Shown: positions 1-11,079 of the stretch, in pieces
Numbering within the stretch: position 1 is the stretch's first letter
How the letters are laid out: every line of letters begins with the position of its first letter
Assembly (NCBI GenBank): GCA_030035585.1
Contig: CM057468.1
Span: 56,664,145 to 56,728,144, forward strand
DNA: 64,000 bases
Direction: 5' to 3'
Origin: Dugong dugon
Taxonomy: Eukaryota; Chordata; Mammalia; Sirenia; Dugongidae
Program-made: the position numbers and the translations under genes
The notes under the pieces: model-generated
The model's database searches: none
The model's input: the letters and a program-made list of their open reading frames with translations, nothing else
What the model was told of the DNA's origin: nothing

Positions 1-1300
1 ACTAATTTAGCCAAAATAATCTGTGTGTAAAACTCTAGACAGTGAAGTAATATTTATATTTTTGGAAATTAAAAAAATTGATACATTTCCATTGATACAC
101 TTAAAAATGATACAATTTCATTGTAGGCAATTTGGTAAAGCTAGAAAACTATAAAGGAGACTCACCATTACTCTATCACTCACAGGTAATCACAATTAAA
201 ATGCTATGTTCAGAATTTTTTTCTCTTATCACATGTATTAAATGAAACTGGGATCATTAGGTTTTAGAAAGAAAAAGATAGAAAGAAAATGGCAATGTTT
301 CCTTCCTAGTTTGCAGAAAAAGTAATAAACTGTTTCTTAAATATTTAAAGTTAAGAATTGGTATTAACTTTTAAATAGTATATGTATCTTCCAAATTAAT
401 AGAGAAAATTGTTCTTAATTGTTTATATAATTAAAGATAAAACAGAAACTGAATGGCTTTGGAAGCATTTAAAAATAGAAAGCATAATAGGTAACAGAAG
501 CGGAACCTAACATATTAGCTATAAAATATAATGTAGTTTTTAAAAATCAAGTTTTTTATTTGTAAGCAAACATAAAATCCATAAAGTCCTGTATATTCAA
601 TATGATGCAAACTTAAATATATATATATACATGTATGTATAAATATATGTATACATCTATATGTACATATATAACATTCATAAAATTATCTTGGGACGAG
701 GGCTTACAAGGCATTTTTTTTTCATTTTTCTTATTTTAATTGATTTTGTATAAAATATTTATACAATAATATTTATAACCAAGAACAATAAGTGGAAGGA
801 ATGATTTAGAGAATCACCATTTTGTAACCTCTAATGAAATCATTCAGGTAAACATTATTAATGGGTAAGACCATTAGGTGAACTATGGATGAGGTACTTT
901 ACAATGGAGGTATTAGACTGTCGCCATCTGAACCCACAGATCAATCTAACATGACTACAAGTAAGACAACCTATCATCATGGTGATGCAATATGATATAA
1001 TGCAATATGAAGTACTGTTACAATAACAGTAACAGAATTGAACACAAATCTAATCAAGTCTTAAAAGCTAACTTTTAGCTAACAGGAGATACAAGGGATA
1101 GAGAAACAAGCTAAAGGACACCACTAGGAAACAGACTAATCCAGACTGGAGATATTCCATAAGTAACTGACACCATTCCTTCAGCAAGTCATTGGAGCAT
1201 GGGGTGGGGCCAGAGGGAAGGGAGGAGGAACCAGTCTAGATTTAAAGAGACCAAGACACCTAACAGTGAAATCCAATATATGGATCTTGTTTCGATTCTC
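1..1300. other. AT-rich DNA with no gene
   Basis: No exon or RNA gene is visible. The stretch is strongly AT-rich. It holds a degenerate TA/TG/CA run at about 616-673 and short A-rich pieces that could be old L1 sequence, but I cannot assign them. The reading frames on either strand are short and have no recognisable motif. Confidence 0.5.
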
Positions 1301-1308
1301 ATTAGAAC

Positions 1309-1505
1309 AAACCAAAACCCAAACCAAACCCATTGCCACTGAGTCAATTCCAACTCATAGTGACCCCATAGGGTTTCCAATGCTGTAAATCTCTACTGAA
1401 GCAGAATGCCACATCTTTCTCCTGCAGAGCTTCTTGTGGTTTTTGAACCGCTAATCTTTCGGTTAGCAGTCAATCACTTTAACCACTGTGCCACCAGGGC
1501 TCCTT
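1309..1505 (-). mobile_element. AfroSINE, antisense, long type
   Basis: Read on the minus strand, this starts with a tRNA-like head (Pol III A box, then the GGTTAGC/TTCGAA region). The body follows, then a tail of the form 'CTATGAGT..GAAT..ACTC' ending in a GGTTTGG T-rich run. The flanks share an imperfect 'attaga' repeat just outside both ends, a likely target-site duplication. A 63-residue frame overlapping its left end is only a chance frame in the SINE and its flank. Confidence 0.9.
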
Positions 1506-1519
1506 AATTAGAGAAAACC

Positions 1520-1690
1520 CACTATAAAGAACAAATTTAAAAGGGTATGAAACAAATAGGTAAAACCTTAAATTTATTATATCAGGGTGATAGGTAGATG
1601 AGGGTTTATTATACTATTTTCTATTGTATGTGCTTGGAATTTTTCATTATAAAAAGTAAATTATATTATTAAAACAGATAAGTGAATTAT
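1520..1690 (+). mobile_element. Old L1 3' end fragment (probable)
   Basis: The text resembles the last 150 bp of mammalian L1 3' UTRs: a short A-rich stretch, a 'gggtgataggta' step, a T-rich 'ttttctattgta' step and a terminal 'ttcattataaaaagtaaa'. There is no coding remnant. The assignment is by resemblance only. Confidence 0.4.
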
Positions 1691-2178
1691 TATGTTTTAA
1701 TTTTAATCTACAGTAGTTAAAACAATTTAGAATAAAAAATACAGAAATACACAAATTAAAAATGGAGAGTTTATACCCACTTTAAAGTTTATGCAAAATG
1801 TCAAAAGAAGAGAGTTTGGCTTTTCAGAATTATTGCATAAACTTCTCTTTAAGAGAATTGTATTTTGTTTTGTTTTGTTTTAGATTAGGGCAGAATGCTG
1901 ACTATGTCTTAAATATACTGATGGAGTCAAAATTTGGCTCTGAAAGCATTTGCATGTTATCAAATTGTGTTACTCTCCTAAATAAACAAAAGAACTATTT
2001 TTGTCATTTTCAGTGAGAATTAGATAAGCTACTTCTGGAGGACTTTTTCAGAAGAAACTTCAAGCCTAGATATTTGCGGACAGCAGTTTTAAAACAGATT
2101 TTTTTCTACCCAAATGAAATTCATCTCTCCATTCTGATTACGGTAGTAAACAGACATTACTCTGGGAGGAATTAAAAT

Positions 2179-2202
2179 ACACACACACACACACACACAC
2201 AC
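2179..2202. repeat. (AC)12 microsatellite
   Basis: Pure AC dinucleotide run of 24 bp, preceded by an A-rich segment. Confidence 0.95.
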
Positions 2203-2428
2203 CTTTTCCTTATTTTGTTAAAGAGAGGCAAAACTTATTTATGCCTAATGATTTTACAATTTAAAATAAATTAATAATTATTCTTTAATCTCTATCGAAT
2301 GTTTTCGAAGATTATTTATTGAATAGGAAAACATTTATTACATAGCATTAACAGACAAAGCAAGATAAAACAGGGTAAATTTTATATAATGATTCCAGAT
2401 TAGTTTAAAAGGCATTATTAAGCCCATA

Positions 2429-2637
2429 AAGCAAACCAAACCCAAACCCAATGTCATCGAGTCAATTCCGACTCATAGCGACCCTATTAAAAAAAAAAAA
2501 CCATTGCCTTTGAGTCAATTCTGACTCACAGGAACCCTAGAAGACCGAGTAAAACTGTCCCATAGGGTTTCCAAGGAGCAGCTGGTATATTCAAACACGC
2601 TGGCCTTTTGGTTAGCAGCCAAGTTCTTAATCACTGC
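2429..2637 (-). mobile_element. AfroSINE, antisense, with a duplicated tail
   Basis: This is a minus-strand SINE whose 3' end is present twice. The inner tail occupies 2501-2540 and is followed (sense direction) by a T run and a second tail copy at 2429-2488. The whole block is flanked by a perfect 12-bp duplication, attaagcccata, at 2417-2428 and 2638-2649. That indicates one insertion event carrying both tails rather than two insertions. The tRNA head is slightly truncated at the right edge. Confidence 0.9.
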
Positions 2638-2659
2638 ATTAAGCCCATAGGAAGAGCAA

Positions 2660-2681
2660 ATATATATATATATATATATAT
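2660..2681. repeat. (TA)n microsatellite
   Basis: TA dinucleotide run of 22 bp immediately right of the SINE target duplication. Confidence 0.95.
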
Positions 2682-2684
2682 GGA

Positions 2685-2880
2685 AAATAAATATAACCAG
2701 ATTTTAATTGTGGTTATCTCTGAGTGAGAGAATAATAGTGATTCTCCTTTATAGTTTTCTAGATTTACCAGATTGTCTTCAGTGCACATTTACTTATTTT
2801 GTAATGAACAAAAATAGCAATGTTACCCCAAATTTTCACTTAAGGTATCAGTGATTTTTTTTTGTATAATTTTATGCAAT
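2685..2880 (+). mobile_element. Old L1 3' UTR fragment (probable)
   Basis: Contains the typical L1 3' UTR progression 'attgtggttatctctga', a T-rich step with 'tagttttctagattt', and a late A-rich step. There is no coding sequence. Confidence 0.45.
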
Positions 2881-2989
2881 CCATGTCTACTTAATCGCAT
2901 TTCATTCATATGTTCATTTATTTCTTGATTCATGTGTTCACTGTACAAAAATATACATTTAGCTCCTTCCAAGGGCTGGTCATATACCT

Positions 2990-3205
2990 ATGTGTTAGGG
3001 TCAGAGAGAACAGAAAATACACTTCCTTTCCTCATGGACAGTCCATTAGGACACAATTCCAAAATTAAATAAATAATTATATTTTGGGAGGGAATAATCC
3101 AGTCTTTTATGAGGGAACAAAATAGGGAGATTTAATTTTAATTTAGCCAGCCAAAGAAGGCTTCCTGAAGGAAATAACATATAAACCGAAACTTGAAGGG
3201 TCCTC
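2990..3205 (+). mobile_element. Ancient interspersed repeat fragment (L1 or L2 type)
   Basis: Weakly matches the mammal-wide repeat text that runs 'cctcatggagct..cagtc..gggagacaga' and then 'gaaggcttcctgaaggaa..gaaacttgaagg'. The same family seems to recur at 10090-10220 and 20800-21360. Subfamily not assigned. Confidence 0.35.
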
Positions 3206-3209
3206 TAGA

Positions 3210-5160
3210 GTTAGCCCTGACTTGGTAAAACATCTTTCATTTATAAAACAAAGAAAAAAAGGTCAATGTTGCTCTTCTCAGACTGAAATATTCAAATGCA
3301 TTTCACTTACAATCATGAGGTGCTACCTACCAAACATCAATTTTAAAAATCCATTTAAATAAATTATTAAATAACTTTTGTACAAATTTTGGTTTAGCTG
3401 GAGCACTGTGATTCTATTTTATATTAGACTCTGACTAAAAGGATCATGTTAAAAAGGTGGATTATGCAGAGTAACCTAGGGTTGGGAAATGAAGAACTTA
3501 ACTTGTACCGGGTGGTGGGGAAGATAAAGTCAATTAGACACATTGCTGTTAAATTTTTACACCATTTGGTATAAGCTGGCACACCATCATCTACTGTGAA
3601 TGTTCTCTTATAAGCCATAGGCGAGTCTCACATTTTCCTTGGTCATTAAAACTTCATATAAACACAATGTCTTGATTTGAAACAGAATTAAAACACACCT
3701 TTTAAAATGAATATTACTACCCATATTCATGTATAGCATAAAATCTATTTGAATATGTGGCAACCTAGCCCTACAATACATGTTCTTCTTTATCACTTCA
3801 ACAACTGCAGGGACATATGTTTCCTCTTGCCTGTCCTAGAAATATCCTCTTCCAGGCTCTCAGTGAGGCCATTGAGTAGTGGCTACATCTTAGTCTCTGT
3901 GTCTCGGTCCACTGAAGTCCTCACAGGATATGGAATGAAGACATCTTTCAACAACTGACTCAAATCAGACAACATTTTCCCCCTTGGAACATTTTTTTGT
4001 TCTTTACAAAAAAAGGGGGGTGGGGAGGATGGCTACTCCAGTTAGCTGCTGAGGGCCCACACTGATGGTGCAGGTTTGAAAGGTGGACCTTCAAAATTAT
4101 GTGAGCTTAGCTTGAATGTCACTTTCGACTTTTCTAAAACATATTTGTAACAAATATTTTTAAAAAGCCAAAAAAAAAGGAGTTCAATGTTTAAAAATAT
4201 ATAAATTCAAATAGGCTAGAAATGAAATTAATCAAGACTACTGGGACCACTAAAGTAAATTCTGAGATCATGTGGATTCTAAGAGCATGCAGGCTACAGG
4301 GGAAATTCGAGTTGGGAACAAAGCCAGAGCTATATGTGGAGAAGAGTGAAGACAGTCCATGTAAGTTTGTCTGGATTTGGAACAGCACTAAATGAAAATT
4401 TGCCAACTAAATATATTTTTTTAATCCAAAGTCAGTAGAGTGGTGATTAACAGATATATACAAAGTGCGTACTTTGCAGGATTTTTAAAGAATTTATTGA
4501 CACTTTTTCTTACATGAATTTAAGTCTTAGGATGCAGCACTTTTACATTGAAATAAAACAATAAGAATGTTTTCCTCAGGTATATAACCCTGAACATCAG
4601 GATGACTTTCACTTTCAGTAAATTCAAATTTAAATTGGTAAATTTGTAAGGGTTTACTTTTACAATTAACATTTCTTGATTCAACTGAAATTGAATGTCT
4701 ATTAGGTACAAAACCCTGTAATTTTAAAAATAAACTTATATAATCTTGTATTATTAAGAATTTAGTCTCACCAAATTCATTAAATATATTAAAAATAATT
4801 CCAGGTTAATTTTCCTATTTATCTTTGAAATATAGTCTCTGCTAAATAAATACAAAATGATGACATTATGAGAAAGAAGCTAAATATCTGAAATGACTCA
4901 GTCTTCAGTTTGGGTGAGTAAGTTATGTTTGTCATGTTTACATTGTTAGATTCGCAGTCCACCCTTTTACCTAGTTTTTTCCTAAGGCCTACAAAACCTG
5001 ATTTGGCAGCACTGTTTTCTCAGACTTTTAGGGTCCCTCCAATATTTAGTGATTTTGCTTCCTTGGTATCTAAATAATATATGAAATTAAAGAAAGTAAA
5101 GTATATTAACAAAGGACCACCCCTCCTAACCAAGAAAAGAAACTCTATCAGTAGGATTCC
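3210..5160. other. Unassigned AT-rich stretch
   Basis: No gene is visible. It contains an A/G-rich run near 4008-4026 and several short frames of 62-71 codons without motifs, signal peptides or splice-like context. I see no full repeat that I can name. Confidence 0.4.
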
Positions 5161-5165
5161 AATAG

Positions 5166-5383
5166 TATTGTTAGGTGCCTTCAAGTCCATTTCAACTCAC
5201 AGTGACTCCATATGACACAGTAGAACTGCTCCATAGGGTTTTCTAGAACTGCCTGATAGGGTTTTCTAGGCCGTTATCTTTACAGGAGCAGATTGCCACT
5301 CCCACAGAGCGGAGTGGCTCGCAGGGGAGAAAGGGTTGAACTGCCAACCTTTGGGTTAGAGCCGTTCCACCACCAGGGCTTTT
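5166..5383 (-). mobile_element. AfroSINE, antisense, with a 23-bp internal duplication
   Basis: Long-type SINE read on the minus strand: head at the right end (CCAGGGCT complement), tail at the left end in 'tgttaggtgcc'. In the tail-proximal body the block around 'atagggttttctag' occurs twice, at 5233-5246 and 5256-5269. This is a local tandem duplication not seen in the other copies here. Confidence 0.9.
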
Positions 5384-5600
5384 TATTATGATAGTAGACA
5401 GCACAGCAGCAGACAGCAGCAAACATGAGAATGGGAACATAAACACAAAATTTTAAAATTAAGCTCACTTTTTAATTAAAGTAATTATTTTGAGTGAATG
5501 GAACAGGTATTATGATAGAACGGCTGTCACTCTGTTCTCTGACAGGTTATGACTGAATAAAAGACAAAAGACACTTTCAGGGAAACTAATTGAAAAGCAC

Positions 5601-5636
5601 CTCTTAAAGCTAATGCTCTTAAAGCTAATGCTCTTA
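5601..5636. repeat. 15-bp tandem duplication (2.4 copies)
   Basis: The unit ctcttaaagctaatg is repeated without change at 5601-5615 and 5616-5630, followed by a partial third copy. It lies in otherwise unassigned DNA. Confidence 0.9.
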
Positions 5637-5639
5637 CTA

Positions 5640-6850
5640 CTTACACGATATTCCTCTACGTCATGTATCTGGTTTTGAGCAAAAACTCTCTGAAGACATC
5701 GGGATAACACCAAGTATGCCTGGTCCAGCAGCTTCCCTGACACTGGGTTGCAGTCCTGGGTCACCTGGGGTACTGGGACAGGTTCTCTATGCTATAGGAG
5801 GTAGACAGATTACAGGCAGTGGCTAATGTGAAAGAAATACACCCAGCCTGTAGCTCCTAGTACCTACCAAATGTTGGTTTGTGGTATAGCACATTATTAA
5901 AAGTAGCTACTGTGATGCATACTTATTAAAGATGCCTATCAAAGTTAAATAACTTGGTCATTTCATTCACTAATTTAAAGAAGAAAGATATCAACGCTTA
6001 GCCACATGATTTCAGAAAAAGGGTATTTTAACTTCTCCAAGCACAAAGGGTTGCATGAGGTCACAGAAGCCACAAAAACAAGCTTTGAATCCTGAAAACT
6101 GATTTAAAAATACATCAGATAACCTGTGAGAGCCTGTGGGGAAAGGTATATAAGAATTCTCCCCTTGCTGCATCCAACTTATGAAGTCCCTCAGGGCTAC
6201 AATATCTTTCATTTGATCAGCCGCAGTTTGAGAGCGTGGAACAAGAATGGGTTCCAGCAGATAAAGAGGAATATTTATCCACATGTTCCTCTGCAGAGGG
6301 AACAGCACCCCTTTTTTGGGTTATTTTAGACTTCGACTTTCCTGTAGTGTTGGAATTATTTGGCTTGTTTTCCTTTGTAGGCAAGTTTTAAAATATCAAC
6401 ACAGCTGTAGACAAATAAAGAGATTAGTCAAAAGGCCCAAGCACAGGTAGCATAAAAAATGGAAATGAAACTAGCTTATGTAGAATCGGGCAAGTTTTGC
6501 CTTGGTTTTTGGTTTGCCTTGGAAGTCAGAGAAAAACAATGACACAAAGAAAACAACACATGGGGGGAAAACTCTCTTTAGAGTCAAATGAGGAAGCTCA
6601 GCATCATGAATTTCCTACTGGACAAGCTACTAGAAGGTAAGAGATTGAGGAACACTGCTAAAGAATGTTGTAGCGTTTTTTTGGTTCCAAAAGCGGTCTG
6701 TGCACCTGTTGATGTATTTTCCAGGCCCTTGAATGGTAACAATTTATGACGCTATTAATACTAAGCCCAAGATTTATCAGATGTGCTGTTTGTCTTGTGG
6801 CCAATATAACCTCATAAAATTTGGGCTACATTGGGTTAAAATACAGCATT
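5640..6850. other. Unassigned single-copy-looking DNA
   Basis: No repeat I recognise. Minus-strand frames at 5510-5764 (84 codons) and 6012-6308 (98 codons) are open, but they show no domain, no recognisable product and no convincing exon signals. I treat them as chance frames. Confidence 0.4.
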
Positions 6851-6859
6851 CTCTTATAG

Positions 6860-7150
6860 GAGTTATCCGGAGCATTTAAATCGGCTAATCCTATGAGAAC
6901 AGCGCATTTAGCCTGCCTATTAGCGAGAAGTCTTTTAGGATTCCTACCAGTTGCAGAACCAGGCTTGAGGGGGCGGTCCGTTGCTGGGTGAGGTAAAATG
7001 GAGGCAGCAGGGGAGGAGTGGGTCCTGGAGCCAAGACGATGTTTGTCTAATCCGTCCAGGCCAACCACAGCCAGCTGAGCTTGGCGCACGGAGAGCGCAT
7101 GTGCTTGCTGGGGCTCCAGGAAGGGCTGTTGCCGAGAAAACAACACGGTA
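6860..7150. other. Local GC-richer, CpG-containing patch; function unknown
   Basis: The 180 bp from 6961 to 7140 hold eight CpG dinucleotides in a region that is otherwise CpG-poor and AT-rich. A minus-strand frame of 106 codons (6826-7146) and an overlapping one of 86 codons (6944-7204) are open, but neither translation resembles a known family. No SINE, L1 or LTR text is visible. It could be a small regulatory element, an untranslated exon, an unrecognised retrocopy, or simply a GC-rich old repeat. Confidence 0.3.
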
Positions 7151-8099
7151 GAAAGAAACGTGAGACCAGGATTGTGGGAGACATTGAGAGAGACATGTCA
7201 ACAAATTAAGTTCATCAGGTCAGAGACATAATAAACGGTGTGAAGGAAAAAGAAAAAAAAAATAGAGAAAGGGAGAGAAAAAACAAGACCTAGTCAATAA
7301 ATCCATTCAACAGATGTTTTCACACTGACGGCCAGGCCTGTCTGTCTGGCTAAGGAGGAGGTGATAGCAGGAGGCCTGTCAGTTTGAACTGATTGAAAGA
7401 AACAGACCTTTAACCTCAAGAGTAACATCAGCTTAGACTCATTTCCCATCTCGATACCAACGTTTTGAATACAGCCCCAGAATTGTTGCAACACCAAGTC
7501 ATTTGCCTTCAAACTGCCAGTGAGGCTCAATTCTGAAAATTCTATGGTGAATTTATTTTAGTAATATTATTAATGAAATGTATGGAGCATCTAAACATCA
7601 CCAGTTAGATGGGTATGTGTTGAGACCTTTCAGCCTTCATATAAGGTATAGAATAATGATTTTTTGTGGGTATTGTATAGTATAATCTCAATATGATAAA
7701 AACTTAGTTTTTATAGAGTATTAAATATATTTTCAGTGATTTAACAATTTTATCATTCTTCATAATTCTCAAGTTATAAAATCAAACAACCAGAGTTTGA
7801 AAGTTTCTGGAAGACTCAGTTTATTCCTCTGTTTCTAAAAAAGACAATCACTAAAACACAGATAGACAGCCAATCTAACCATCAATACTATGTAGTGAAT
7901 ATTTCCTCTTTTTTCAACATCAGGGAGTTTATAACCTTTGTGCTGCTTTTTAGGCTTCTTTCCTTTTCCATGTTCTTGAACGTGGAAAATGGTTGAACAG
8001 TGGTAGGAAATCATGATCTTTACACTTCATGCATATGGAAAATGAGACTCCAAAATGTTAACAATGTCCTGAAATACAAATGTAATTCCTAGAATTTTA

Positions 8100-8214
8100 A
8101 AAATGTGCATGCCTGTCTGCTTTGATCTACCTGAATAGCATTTGCTCTTTCAAAACTTGGCTCAAACATCACCTCTGTTAAGGACACCTTCCCTTAACGT
8201 TCCTGTTAGTTTCA
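8100..8214 (+). mobile_element. L2 LINE fragment
   Basis: The text 'caaaacttggctcaaacatcacctct' followed by 'ggacaccttccctta' matches the well-known L2 3' region ('..ctcaaatgccacctcc..gaagccttccctga'). It ends where the inverted SINE is inserted. Confidence 0.55.
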
Positions 8215-8222
8215 GCGTTCCC

Positions 8223-8437
8223 CTCTGAAAAACCAAAACCGTTGCCAGGGAGTCTATTCCGACTCATAGCAACCCTATTGGTTAAAGCGCTTGGATGCTA
8301 ACCAAAAGGTCTACAGTTCCAACCCACCAGTGGCTCCACGGGAGTAAGATGCGGCAGTCTGCTTCCATAAAGATTACAGCCTTGGAAACCCTGTCGGGAA
8401 GTTCTACCCTGCCCTATAAGGTCACTGTGAGTGGAAG
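8223..8437 (-). mobile_element. AfroSINE with an inverted 5' part (twin-priming-like)
   Basis: 8229-8279 is a SINE 3' tail in minus orientation. 8280-8437 is a nearly complete SINE body in plus orientation, from 'gttaaagcgctt' to 'gtcactgtgagtgg'. Read on the minus strand this is an inverted body joined to a normal tail, with about 20 bp of tail present in both parts. An 8-bp repeat with one mismatch (gcgttccc at 8215-8222, gcgctccc at 8438-8445) flanks the whole, supporting a single event. A 68-codon plus frame here is only SINE sequence. Confidence 0.8.
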
Positions 8438-8499
8438 GCGCTCCCGTAGCACCCAACATATTCCATTAAAATGTCATATTCATCTTGAATCTCCAGTAT

Positions 8500-9820
8500 G
8501 AGGCCTGGCACATCCTAAGGGTAAAAATTACTCAGTAAGGAGAAAACAAACAATATATACAACACATTTGTACTCAATGCATATTATGTGGTTCTATGTA
8601 ACTGTAGCTTTCTCTGTATATAAGAGTTAATGTTATGTGTGACTACATCTTACAATTATGAATATGTTTTGCTATAGATCATAGTAGATGACTCCTCAGT
8701 TTAGAAAAAGAAAATAACAATAATTTAAATCTAGCTTTAAAAGACATTATAATTAATGTGCATGTCATTACTTCTGTTTTGTTCTGAAAAATAATTAAAC
8801 CTCCAATCAATCAGAAAGCCATTTTTCACATACTCAGACTTTGGACATTTGCTTCAATGATTGGGATAGCTTGGGTCAGAGATCTAGTTCTAGCTATAAT
8901 AGTCTTAACAGTTTATACAAGAGTCTAATTCTCATGTTTTCTTGAGTGTTTCCCATGTTCAATGGCTTGAGGATACAACAGTAAGATTGACTCTGTCCCT
9001 CCTCACATGAAACTTAACAGTAGTAGGGAATTCAAGTATATCACGATGACTGTGGAGGTTTTCTATCTGGAAAAGACAGTTTTTTTTTTCATATGATCTA
9101 AAATGCATATTCCTCATGTTGGTAGCATCTAAACCCTCCTATCTCTTCCAATCTCCTCTTTAACCCTCATCTAAACTAACGCAAAAGGCCCTAAGTGATC
9201 ACCCGACTTCCAGTACTAACCATCCTATCATTCTTGCAAGAATTCCCTTCCTAAAGCCCTGCTGGAAGCAAGGAGTTGACACAGAAAGGTTTCTGAAGGT
9301 AGACCGAACTTTGAAGAACTTTCTCAGACTGTCGTCTGGGACTTGCCTTAACCTGAGGCCAACCTACACGTTCAATTTTAGATCTTCTATTACTTTTCTA
9401 GGTTCTAGCCAAAATCTTATTTAGTGTCTAACAGATATCATCCCTGGGGGCTGCATTATGGTATCTTAGGGCCCTGAGTACTTTTACCTTTGTTGGCCCC
9501 TTTCTCCATTAAAAAAAATAATAAATTTAAAAAATATATATATAAAACAACATATTTTATAATTGCATTGGTATAAAGACAAATATAATTCAGACTGGAT
9601 CCATTATTATATAATTCATTATTATCATATTAATTTTTCTTCAGTTTAAAAAATATTAAAATGGAAACCTGTTGCAGGCCTCTAAAGTTACCTCAAGCCC
9701 TGGACTCTGCGTCTACTCTGCCTAGTGGATGCATTGGCCTCGATCATTCCTGATTCCATCAAGGTATCTTTTCTGTATCACCCCTTATATGTGCTTATGG
9801 AGCTCCACATTTAGCCCTCA
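8500..9820. other. Unassigned AT-rich DNA
   Basis: No coding frame of note and no repeat I can name with confidence. The 9460-9720 part is A/T-rich with AAAATATATATA runs. Confidence 0.4.
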
Positions 9821-9824
9821 TATA

Positions 9825-9990
9825 CATCTACTAAGGTCCACTTCAAATTCTACATAAAGCCTTTTTTAAGCTCCCATGTTAAATGTGCCTTTCTCTTTCA
9901 TTAAATTCTGTCTCATTCCCTGTCATAGTTTTTCATATATTAGGGTTATTGCATGCAATAACTTTTTACTGAGCTCGTACTCTGTGCCGA
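9825..9990 (+). mobile_element. L2 LINE fragment (probable)
   Basis: 'ggtccacttcaaattctacataaagcc' followed by C/T-rich text and 'ttactgagctcgtactctgtgccgaacac' resembles L2 or MIR-type 3' text ('ttattgagcacttactatgtgccaggcac'). Strongly diverged. Confidence 0.4.
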
Positions 9991-10089
9991 ACACTTTGTT
10001 AGCGTGTTGAAACTTTTCTATGCTTTCTTTCTAATGCATAAATGGATACTGAAATATTTGTAAGTATAATAAAATTATGACTATAATGA

Positions 10090-10225
10090 GTTTTGCATAG
10101 GAAAATTGCAGGGTGCTATGAAAAACTACAAAGAAACTGATGTAGGTGGTCAGGGGAGTTCCCTCTCAGAAAGTGACATTTAATTTGAGATGTAAACAAT
10201 AAATTGGAATTAGGCAAGTAAAGAT
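10090..10225 (+). mobile_element. Ancient interspersed repeat fragment
   Basis: Shares 'gggtgctatgaaaaactac', 'agttccctctcagaaagtgacatttaatttgagatgtaaa' order with the mammal-wide repeat also seen at 20900-21100. Subfamily not assigned. Confidence 0.4.
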
Positions 10226-10689
10226 TATGGGAAAGCTCTAGATACATTGTGTGTGAGTGTGTATGTGTGTGTAATGTGTAATGTGTGTATGAAATTGCCT
10301 TTCCTTGTATAATATTGAAAGCTTCTGGAACCAGGCACTGGATTTAACTCATCTGCCCACTTATCTCATGCTGCATTTTATATTTTTTCTTATTTTTGTA
10401 GAAGATAAATAATTATTTGCACATTACACATAAGAATATGCAACAGATATTTGCAAGGAAAAAGCCATGATTTTTTCAATGTAAATCATGACACCATCTT
10501 ACTATTTTTAAGAGTGTATATTTATTGCCTTAATTGAGTTTCTTAAAGCCTGTGAAATAATGGGCAACAGTTTGTAAACTCATAAATACAATAAAATTTC
10601 ACAAGCAGGCAGGCAATATCCTACTTATCCAGTATTCTAATAGTCTTGCCATTAGAAATGTGGCAATATAGGTAAGTGACAAATAACTA

Positions 10690-10830
10690 CTTATTCAATA
10701 ATTTATTCATCAAATATTAGTGTTCATTTCATCCAATAGCGATTATGCAACCAGAAGGCAACAGGCCCTGTGCTGGGCTGTATGGAGGGGAAAGTGAATT
10801 AAGCATGGTTCCTGATCCAAGCACCTTAAT
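10690..10830 (+). mobile_element. Ancient L2-like or MIR-like fragment
   Basis: 'ggccctgtgctgggctgtatgga' and 'catggttcctgatccaagc' follow the standard wording of old mammalian 3' LINE fragments ('actgtgctgggctctgggg..catggtccctgccctcaag'). Confidence 0.4.
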
Positions 10831-10911
10831 ACTAGTTAGTAAGTACCACCAGAATATGGGCTTTACCTATTGAAGGTTTTATATCCATTCACAGGACAAT
10901 GTTTCCTATAT

Positions 10912-11075
10912 AAAAACCAAACCTGTTGCTGTTGAGTCGATTCCAACTCATAGTGACCCTATATGACAGAGTAGAACTGCATTGATAGGGTCTCCAAGGA
11001 GTGGCTGGTGGATTCGAACTGGTGACTTTTTGGTTAGCAGCCAAGCTCTTAACCACCACGCAGCCAGGGCTCCTT
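10912..11075 (-). mobile_element. AfroSINE, antisense, short type
   Basis: About 160 bp in minus orientation. The tail is at the left (aaaaccaaacc..gttgagtcgattcc), then the conserved 'cagagtagaactgc' block, and the tRNA-like head is at the right ending 'ccagggctcc'. A 63-codon minus frame here is SINE sequence. Confidence 0.9.
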
Positions 11076-11079
11076 TTCA

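Noticed and set aside
2417-2649. Reading the duplicated SINE tail as two independent insertions
   Set aside because: A single perfect 12-bp target duplication flanks the whole block and none is visible between the parts.
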